A stretch of 64,000 bases of DNA from Hydrocarboniphaga sp965279055 (GTDB lineage Bacteria; Pseudomonadota; Gammaproteobacteria; Nevskiales; Nevskiaceae). Below are positions 58,904-64,000 of the stretch, piece by piece. Numbering within the stretch: the first letter of the stretch is position 1; every line of letters starts with the position of its first letter. The DNA lies in the NCBI RefSeq assembly GCF_965279055.1, contig NZ_OZ257125.1, forward strand, positions 4,092,001-4,156,000, written 5' to 3'. The position numbers were made by a program, and so were the translations under genes. The notes under the pieces were generated by a model. The model was not told where the DNA came from. It did no database searches and worked only from the letters and a program-made list of their open reading frames with translations.

Positions 58904-58922
58904 TCCCGGGTTTCAACCGGGC
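58904..58922. repeat. TAGCCCGGG family remnant, copy 4
   Basis: CCCGGGTTTCAACCGGGC keeps both short arms with a central TTTCAAC. It lies in the leader of the esterase gene. It may also fold in the mRNA. Confidence 0.45.
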
Positions 58923-58952
58923 GGCGGAAACAACCGGCGCAAGCTATCGACG

Positions 58953-59039
58953 TCATGGAACACCTCTGGGGTTTACACGGGCGCAACGGGGGCGAGGCGC
59001 TGACGACACGGGCTGGACGCGTGTGGCTGGCGTCTGCAT
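58953..59039 (-). CDS. possible 28-residue leader peptide (copy 1)
   Basis: GAGGAG precedes an ATG that opens MQTPATRVQPVSSAPRPRCA and ends RVNPRGVP. The first 13 residues differ by one position from the short frame in the second copy of the repeated element. It ends 71 bases before the esterase start. It may be a leader, or only a by-product of the duplicated control region. Confidence 0.3.
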   Translation of the reverse strand: MQTPATRVQPVSSAPRPRCARVNPRGVP

Positions 59040-59169
59040 TGAGCTTCTCCTCGCACTGTCGCTTTTTTGTGCCGCCGGCCTGCTGCGCCTTGCGCTGCGG
59101 ACGGGGGTCTATGGCGTCGAGTGTAGTCAGTGAAGGCGGCCCGACCCGCTACCCCGACGGGTAGTATTT
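59001..59169. repeat. 170-bp duplicated control element, copy 1
   Basis: Aligned by eye with 60040-60210 it shares long identical blocks (GCCGCCGGCCTGCTGCGC, GTCTATGG, TCGAGTGTAGT, GGCGTCTGCAT). At its 5' end (minus strand) is the perfect palindrome CTACCC-GTCG-GGGTAG (59149-59164), and at its 3' end a ribosome-binding site and ATG. It sits upstream of the esterase gene. Confidence 0.8.
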
Positions 59170-59179
59170 CGCCGGGACT

Positions 59180-60025
59180 TCAGCCGCCGCGCAGCGCCGA
59201 CAGGCGCTCGAGCACCGCCTCGGGCAGCAATGCGCTGGCCGGCACCTCGACGTAGCGCAGCGGCGCGGCGGCGGCGACGCCTGTGTCCCAGAAAGAAGCC
59301 GGCAGCCGCAGCGCGGCGAGCCTGGCGCCGCGCTGCGGCTCGGGCGCGATGACGAAGTCCAGCGGCGCCGCATCGTAGTCGGCAGCCGCCGGCTGCAGCA
59401 GGCCCAGATCCCAGCGATAGTTGCGCGCGACGTTGATCACCGCGCCATAGCAGCTCAGGTCGTCATCGCAGCGCGGCACCGTGGCTGCGGTGTCTTCCAG
59501 CAACAGCGCGTCGACACCGGCATCGCCGAAGCCGCGCAGAAAATCGGCGACGTAGACCGAGGCCGCATCGGCGTCGTCGGCGGTGACTTCGGCCGGCTGA
59601 TCCGCACCGAAAGCCTGCGCGTAGGCCAGCGCCGGCCACAGCCGCGGCGACGGGATCCTCAGCGCCAGCACCGCGTCACCGAAACCGGCGCGCATGCCGC
59701 GCACCATTTCCGCCAGGTGCGCGCGCAGCGGCTCGTCGGCGAGCAGCACTTTCAGTGGCGCCAGCAGGCGCGACTTCGCCGCCATCGCGCCGCTCAGCGC
59801 CGGCCTGTGCGCGAGCCAGGCCTCGATCACCACCGCCAGCGGCAGCGTCACCACGTCGGAGCGCAGCAGGCCCTGCGACTTGCGCTGCCAGGCGAGCGTG
59901 GCCGCGACATCCAGCCACGGCGGCGCGCCATGGGCCAGCAGTGCCGACGCGTAGTCGTTCGCGTCCAGCCATAGCAGCCCGGCGTCAGGCGCTGCCGATT
60001 CGACGCGATCCAGAAGACGGCTCAC
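59180..60025 (-). CDS. hypothetical protein flanked by the duplicated element
   Basis: The 281-residue soluble protein starts at GTG (MSRLLDRVESAAPDAGLLWL). It is Ala/Leu rich, with segments DVAATLAWQRKSQGLLRSDV, RLWPALAYAQAFGADQPAEV and GFGDAGVDALLLEDTAATVP, the last reminiscent of barrel enzymes such as uroporphyrinogen decarboxylase or methionine synthase. The similarity is too weak to name it. Its start overlaps the stop of a short upstream frame (GTGA). Function unknown. Confidence 0.7.
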   Translation of the reverse strand: MSRLLDRVESAAPDAGLLWLDANDYASALLAHGAPPWLDVAATLAWQRKSQGLLRSDVVTLPLAVVIEAWLAHRPALSGAMAAKSRLLAPLKVLLADEPLRAHLAEMVRGMRAGFGDAVLALRIPSPRLWPALAYAQAFGADQPAEVTADDADAASVYVADFLRGFGDAGVDALLLEDTAATVPRCDDDLSCYGAVINVARNYRWDLGLLQPAAADYDAAPLDFVIAPEPQRGARLAALRLPASFWDTGVAAAAPLRYVEVPASALLPEAVLERLSALRGG

Positions 60026-60078
60026 CGGACCGGCCCCGGTGACGAGACAGGCTGGACGCGGGCCGCAGGCGTCTGCAT
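60022..60078 (-). CDS. possible 18-residue leader peptide (copy 2), coupled to the next gene
   Basis: GAGGAG and an ATG open MQTPAARVQPVSSPGPVR. The TGA overlaps the GTG start of the downstream gene by four bases, a typical coupling arrangement. The shared start MQTPA-RVQPVSS with copy 1 shows that the sequence is kept in both elements, although the DNA around it is generally conserved too. Confidence 0.38.
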   Translation of the reverse strand: MQTPAARVQPVSSPGPVR

Positions 60079-60210
60079 CGGTCGCTACTCCTCGCTCTAG
60101 CGCTTTTTCATTGCCGCCGGCCTGCTGCGCGGAGCGCTGCGAACGGCGGTCTATGGATCGAGTGTAGTGAGCGCCTGCCGGACGCCCGCCACCCCGAAGG
60201 GTAGTTCTGC
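60040..60210. repeat. 170-bp duplicated control element, copy 2
   Basis: This is a direct repeat of the element at 59001. The palindrome is here imperfect (CTACCC-TTCG-GGGTGG, 60189-60204), followed by a conserved CACTACACTCGA block, an A-rich stretch and a ribosome-binding site with ATG. It lies upstream of the unknown 281-residue protein gene. Confidence 0.8.
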
Positions 60211-60298
60211 GGCGGCGATTCGATCGGCGCTGCGGGCGCTCGATGCGCGCGTTGCCATCGTCGATTCCAGGCCTGGCCGCGACACGGGCCTGCCCGGC

Positions 60299-61312
60299 CT
60301 ATGGAGCCTTGGCTTCGGTGAATGCCCATTCCAGCTGCACCCGCGCGCTGCCGTCGAACAGACCGAGCACGGTCGCGTTGCCGTCCAGCGGCCGGTCCAG
60401 TTGCAGGGTCGCACTGCGTTTGAGCTGCGGCGGCGCATGCCCCAGCTGATCGGCGAGCCAGCGCATCACTTCGGACGGCAGCGGCAGATCGGCCTGACGC
60501 TGCTCGCTGGCGCCGGACAGCACGCTGACGATCTGTCCACGCGCCGACGGCACGAACGCGGTCTCCAGATAGACGCTGCCATCACGGGTATCCACGGTCG
60601 CCACGTAGCGCTGGCACAGCCGCGCCTGCTCATCGGCGCTGCCGCGGCTGTCGGCGCTCCAGTCGAGCGTGAAAGGCTGCAGCTTTTTCTTGTCGCGGTC
60701 GTAGGCCTGCTCGCCTTCGAAGTGGGCGCGATGCTGAAGCCGCATCTGGTTCGGGCAGCCGGCATAGCCGAAGAAATAGCGGTATGTGCCGCCGGGCTGG
60801 TCGTAAGTGGCGATGAATTCTTCCAGCTCGGCGAGGCTGTTGTTCTGCAGCGCGCTGATCGCCGCATAGCGCTCGGCGACCGCATTCGGGCAATCGGCGG
60901 CGTCCACGCAGGCGTGATGCTGCTGCAGGGTCTGACCGCCGAAGCCGCGCGCCGCCTGCGCCGCATCCGGCAGGCGTCCGCCGTTGTCGCGGCGCAGCTG
61001 CAGCAGGCCCTGATAGGTGTAGTACTCGCTCTTGATACGCACGCGCCGCTCGAGATCCGGCTCCAGCAGATTGTCGTGATACAGCCGGCCGTCGCTGCGC
61101 AGCCGCGTGCTCAACTGGTAATGCTGCTGCGTGCTGGCGCGGCTCCATTGCTTGTCGTTGCGCCAGTTCTGCGTGGCGTCGATGTCGAGCCTGATCGACA
61201 GCGGGCGCTCGATCGGCGCGGCTGCGCCTGCGGCCGGAACCGGCGGCGTCGGCGCAGCCAGCACGGTGGACGATGCGATCAGCAACAAGCCAACAACCCT
61301 GCGTAGCTTCAT
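60299..61312 (-). CDS. exported protein of unknown function
   Basis: The 337-residue protein has a signal peptide (VVGLLLIASSTVLAA) and a Pro/Ala linker. A large domain with four or more Cys follows (HACVDAADCPNAVAER, FGYAGCPNQMRLQHRAHF, DEQARLCQRYVATVDTRDG), which suggests disulfides. The C-terminal part is beta-rich (QLEWAFTEAKAP end). No domain is recognised. It overlaps the FGE-fold gene by four bases (ATGA) and is the third gene of an envelope operon with a TolA-like protein. Confidence 0.8.
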   Translation of the reverse strand: MKLRRVVGLLLIASSTVLAAPTPPVPAAGAAAPIERPLSIRLDIDATQNWRNDKQWSRASTQQHYQLSTRLRSDGRLYHDNLLEPDLERRVRIKSEYYTYQGLLQLRRDNGGRLPDAAQAARGFGGQTLQQHHACVDAADCPNAVAERYAAISALQNNSLAELEEFIATYDQPGGTYRYFFGYAGCPNQMRLQHRAHFEGEQAYDRDKKKLQPFTLDWSADSRGSADEQARLCQRYVATVDTRDGSVYLETAFVPSARGQIVSVLSGASEQRQADLPLPSEVMRWLADQLGHAPPQLKRSATLQLDRPLDGNATVLGLFDGSARVQLEWAFTEAKAP

Positions 61313-62244
61313 TGTCCGAGATCCCTTGCAACACGAAAGCCGAGGCCGTCGCTGCGCGCCGCCGTCTCATCGGCGTCGCGATTCGACAGGCGCAAGGTGC
61401 GCGGATGATTGCCCCAGCCGCCACCTCGATTGACATGCTTGCGGCAGGCCGGTGCGTCACCCGCGCCCAGCCAGGCGCTGCCGTCCACCGGCGCGCCTTC
61501 GTAATCCGCATGCCAGCAGTCGGCGACCCATTCCCAGACATTGCCGAGCATGTCGTGCAGGCCCCAGGCATTCGGTGGAAAGCGGCCGACCGGCGCGCTG
61601 CTGGCATAGCCGTCGTTGCATTCGATCTGCCAGCCCCACTGCGGATGGCCGCGATGGCCGGCGCGATCGAAAGCGTTCGCCTGCTCGCAGGCCGGCTCGA
61701 CCAGGTTGCCCCAGCTGTATTGCGACTCCAGGCCGGCTCGCGCCGCGTATTCCCACTCGGCTTCGCTCGGCAGCCGATAACGCTGGCCGCTGCGCTGCGA
61801 AATCCACGCGAGATACGGCTGGATTTCGTTCCAGCCCAGTTCAGCGACCGGCAGTTGCGGATCGCCGCCGGCTGCATCGCCGCCGGGCGCCGCACACGCC
61901 ATCGCCGCGACGCAGGCCATCCATTCGCCGCGCGTGACTTCATAACGGCCGATCGCGAAACGGCGCAGCGTCACCTCGTGTACCGGCTTTTCGTAAGCGG
62001 TGCCGGTGCCGAGCACGTCGCCCATGCGGAAATGCCCGGCCGGCAGCGCGACCATCACCGGCAAACCGTCGCAGTCGCGGAAAGCCGGCGGCGCGCCTGT
62101 GAGCGGCGGTTCGACGCGGCTCGCGACGCAGGGCGGCAAAACCGGCGCGGCCGGCACCGGCGCTGCGACCGGCACGGTTTTTTTCGCGGCCTGCGCGCTC
62201 CCGGTGACCAGCAGCAACACGACCAGCAGTCGCCGCGCGATCAC
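61309..62244 (-). CDS. exported formylglycine-generating-enzyme (SUMF1) fold protein
   Basis: The 311-residue protein starts at GTG (VIARRLLVVLLLVTGSAQA, signal). The FGE-sulfatase domain shows FRMGDVLGTGTAYEKPVHEV, FAIGRYEVTRGEWMACV, RYRLPSEAEWEYAARAG, GLHDMLGNVWEWVADCWH and NRGGGWGNHPRTLRLSNRD. In true formylglycine-generating enzymes the RGGS segment continues with two catalytic Cys. Here those places are Asn and Leu, so sulfatase maturation is unlikely. Similar exported proteins serve in regulation or binding. It is coupled to both neighbours (GTGA, ATGA). Confidence 0.9.
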   Translation of the reverse strand: MIARRLLVVLLLVTGSAQAAKKTVPVAAPVPAAPVLPPCVASRVEPPLTGAPPAFRDCDGLPVMVALPAGHFRMGDVLGTGTAYEKPVHEVTLRRFAIGRYEVTRGEWMACVAAMACAAPGGDAAGGDPQLPVAELGWNEIQPYLAWISQRSGQRYRLPSEAEWEYAARAGLESQYSWGNLVEPACEQANAFDRAGHRGHPQWGWQIECNDGYASSAPVGRFPPNAWGLHDMLGNVWEWVADCWHADYEGAPVDGSAWLGAGDAPACRKHVNRGGGWGNHPRTLRLSNRDADETAARSDGLGFRVARDLGQ

Positions 62245-62996
62245 GGGCTGAACTCCAGATCGAGGCTGCCGCTGGCCGGTGCATCCGGCGGCAAGGGCAG
62301 CGGCTGGGTTTTCCACACCGCCCGCTCGATCGAATCGCCGAGGCTGCGATCGCCGCAGCCCTGCTCGACATGCACCGCGCTGATCATGCCGCCGCCGCGA
62401 TAATCGATGCGCAGCCGGCAGCGGAACACCGGCGCCGCGCGCGGCGGCGCCAGCCAGTTGGCGCGCAGCCGCATCAGCAGCGAGTCGGCGTCATCCAGGG
62501 CTTCGACGCCGCTCTGATCCTTGGATACCGGCGATGTGCTGGCCGAGGCGGCGCTGCTCGCGGCCTTGGCCGGTGTCGGCGGCGCCGGCTTCGCCGGCTT
62601 GGTCGGCGCCTGTGGTTTTGCCTGCGGCGCGGGCTTCGGTGCCGGTGCGGGTTTCGCCGGTGCCGGCGCGGCGGCGGTGTTCGCCTGCGTTGGCACGGCT
62701 TCGGCGCTTTGCGAACCGGAATGGACCGATGAGGAGATCATCACCGCGCGAATGCTGGCGCGTGGCGGCGGCGCCTGACGGCCGAGTTGCAGCAGGCCGC
62801 TGACCAGCAGCGCGAGCAGCAGATGCAGTGCGAAGGAGGCTGGGAGTACGCGCAGCAGCAGGCGGTGTTGTTGCGCGGGTGATGCGGGCTCGACCACGTC
62901 GTCGCGTTTGGCCAGCTCGATCGTCGGCAGGCCGGCGATCAGCATCGCGTCGATCGCGTGATGCTCGGCGCGCAGGCTGGCGGGGTCGGCGAGCAT
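62241..62996 (-). CDS. TolA/TonB-like energy-transducer protein
   Basis: The 251-residue protein has a cytoplasmic start of about 47 residues. One span follows (VLPASFALHLLLALLVSGLL) that includes a SFALH segment comparable with the TonB/TolA contact motif. Then come a long Pro/Ala/Lys periplasmic rod (PAPAKPAPAPKPAPQAKPQA) and a TolA-type C-terminal domain (LLMRLRANWLAPPRAAPVFR, RCRLRIDYRGGGMISAVHVE, LPLPPDAPASGSLDLEFSP). No TolQ, TolR or Pal gene is adjacent, so it must borrow a stator or act otherwise. It is the first gene of a coupled three-gene operon. Confidence 0.85.
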   Translation of the reverse strand: MLADPASLRAEHHAIDAMLIAGLPTIELAKRDDVVEPASPAQQHRLLLRVLPASFALHLLLALLVSGLLQLGRQAPPPRASIRAVMISSSVHSGSQSAEAVPTQANTAAAPAPAKPAPAPKPAPQAKPQAPTKPAKPAPPTPAKAASSAASASTSPVSKDQSGVEALDDADSLLMRLRANWLAPPRAAPVFRCRLRIDYRGGGMISAVHVEQGCGDRSLGDSIERAVWKTQPLPLPPDAPASGSLDLEFSP

Positions 62997-63051
62997 GGTG
63001 ATACGTCAGGCTGCGCTGCGGAATTGAGCGACAGCAATGCCGGCCTTGCCG

Positions 63052-63079
63052 CAGTCGCGGACAGGGTCCGCTCCTACAG
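63052..63079. repeat. REP single half (GTAGGAG family), copy 7
   Basis: CAGTCGCGGACAGGGTCCGC then TCCTACAG is only the minus-strand half, with the CGGAC...GTCCG stem. It lies upstream of the TolA-like gene and after the DUF1329 gene. Confidence 0.85.
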
Positions 63080-63124
63080 GGGCCGGCGCCGGCTGCTGAC
63101 GTGCGCGGCGCGAATGCGCGGCAT

Positions 63125-64000
63125 TCATCGGCCGAGGCGCATCAACGCCGAGCGAGTGAGATAGTTGTCGTACAGCGCGGGATCGTTGGCGCTGGATTTG
63201 TGGCCGCCGCTGATTTCGCGCACCTGCTCCAGCCGCGTCATGCGCTGGCTCTGCAGATCGTAGGCATGCACGTGGCCCCAGCTCCACAGCGGATGCGCGC
63301 CGTCCATGATTTTTTTGCTGCCGGATTCGTAAAGCGCGAACGCCGCGTCGAAAGAGCGGAACACGTCGCCACGCCGGTCGAACGACACCATCGCCAGCGG
63401 CAGCTGCGTGCGCGCGTCGAAGTAGACGCGCTTCTTGCCCACCGGCGCCCGCGGAAACAGCACCGGCTCGGCTTCGACGAGGATCACCTCCGGCACCAGC
63501 TCCACCGTGGTGTCCCAGAACGTCAGGCCCTTGGGCCCGCCGTGGGTCTTGTGCTGCCAGTTCGGATGCTCCGCGTTCCAGCCGCCACTGACCGCGGCCA
63601 GCATCGGCTGGCGCCCGGTGATGCGGTAGTTGCCCCAGGTGTACAGCGGATCGCCGGCAGCCCAGGCGTCGGACAGATACAGCGCCGAGCCCGGCACCAG
63701 CGGCTCGAAGCGCTGGTCGGTCGGAAACTGGCGCACGCGCTTGAACTCCGGCACGTAGCCATACAGCTCGGGAAAGCGATGCTGGTCGTAGTCCCAGATA
63801 TTCAGGAACGAAGTGCCACGCACGCTGTTCGGCGCCGTGAAGAACGCGCACTGATAGCGCAGCTTGTCTTCGTGACCGTTCCAGTAAGGCCTGGGTTCGA
63901 GCACGGTGCGCGCCACCGGCGACAGCTCGGCCCAGCCGGACTCGTATTCGAACTGCACCTCGCCGCTGGCACCGACATCGTATTCACGCGTCGCGTACAT
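63125..64000 (-). CDS. DUF1329 domain protein, 5' end outside the window
   Basis: The last 291 codons are present, and the ATG at the window edge is only an internal Met. The C-terminal part of DUF1329 is clear: FLNIWDYDQHRFPELYGYVP, RQFPTDQRFEPLVPGSALYL, SDAWAAGDPLYTWGNYRITG and PLAMVSFDRRGDVFRSFDAA. The usual length is about 450 residues. These outer-membrane-associated proteins, often next to DUF1302 and RND genes, are common in bacteria that use hydrocarbons or steroids. Their role is unproven. Confidence 0.9.
   Translation of the reverse strand: MYATREYDVGASGEVQFEYESGWAELSPVARTVLEPRPYWNGHEDKLRYQCAFFTAPNSVRGTSFLNIWDYDQHRFPELYGYVPEFKRVRQFPTDQRFEPLVPGSALYLSDAWAAGDPLYTWGNYRITGRQPMLAAVSGGWNAEHPNWQHKTHGGPKGLTFWDTTVELVPEVILVEAEPVLFPRAPVGKKRVYFDARTQLPLAMVSFDRRGDVFRSFDAAFALYESGSKKIMDGAHPLWSWGHVHAYDLQSQRMTRLEQVREISGGHKSSANDPALYDNYLTRSALMRLGR

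Noticed and set aside
61309..62244. Sulfatase-activating formylglycine-generating enzyme
   Set aside because: The two catalytic Cys of the RGGS region are replaced by Asn and Leu, and no sulfatase gene is nearby.
2177..63079. The recurring repeats as a CRISPR array
   Set aside because: Copies are kilobases apart, palindromic and of several families, with no regular spacers or cas genes.
1..64000. tRNA, rRNA or riboswitch genes
   Set aside because: No cloverleaf-like sequence, rRNA segment or known riboswitch core was recognised by reading both strands. A covariance-model search would be needed to exclude small RNAs.

Overview
The window is high-GC DNA from a chemoheterotrophic, lipid-using Gammaproteobacterium. 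Genes for acyl-CoA dehydrogenases, several acyl-CoA synthetases, a phasin, acetoacetyl-CoA synthetase, short-chain dehydrogenases, a GMC oxidoreductase and a DUF1329 protein fit a hydrocarbon, steroid or fatty-acid degrader. The min operon, the RAYT/REP system and the TolQR-type cluster fit Gammaproteobacteria, and the order Nevskiales (Solimonas/Nevskia-like) is my best guess from gene content. No rRNA, tRNA, CRISPR array, phage or plasmid module is visible, and no gap between genes exceeds about 300 bases.

Layout. 1-9.4 kb: two PF10118-type metal-dependent hydrolases around a MerR regulator, two acyl-CoA dehydrogenases, an SRPBCC protein, a FadD6-like acyl-CoA synthetase coupled to a small unknown gene, a PilZ protein and a YheT-like hydrolase. 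9.4-15.3 kb: a phasin with palindromic operator-like sites, a YihY membrane protein, fadD and minCDE. 15.5-18.7 kb: the circularly permuted ATP-grasp/alpha-E pair and an HNH endonuclease. 19.0-28.5 kb: a tightly overlapping ten-gene envelope operon (SH3 protein, outer-membrane barrel lipoprotein, two TPR proteins, one TolQ-like and two TolR-like proteins, and an AgmX/PglI C-terminal-domain protein). It resembles the Myxococcus Agl-Glt trans-envelope motor and is the most interesting system here. 28.5-45.6 kb: assorted genes (TauE-like exporter, CocE-type lipoprotein hydrolase, rimO, AEC transporter, FAD oxidase, galE, a MASE1 histidine kinase with a FixJ-type regulator, an acyltransferase whose end carries the tail of a lost aldo/keto reductase, dienelactone hydrolase, GMC oxidoreductase). 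45.8-52.5 kb: a large secreted M36-type metallopeptidase and a MalT-like LuxR regulator. 52.5-58.9 kb: a RAYT transposase, then a catabolic run (acetoacetyl-CoA synthetase, saccharopine-dehydrogenase-like protein, two SDRs, an esterase). 59-64 kb: an unknown gene bracketed by two copies of a 170-bp element, then a coupled TolA-like/FGE-fold/exported-protein operon and the 3' part of a DUF1329 gene.

The intergenic gaps hold at least five families of palindromic repeats. The most abundant one (GTAGGAG followed by a small hairpin, usually as inverted pairs) has compensatory stem variants and lies next to a gene for a REP-associated tyrosine transposase. Other families end exactly at stop codons, supply the last codons of genes, or sit in frame inside a coding region.
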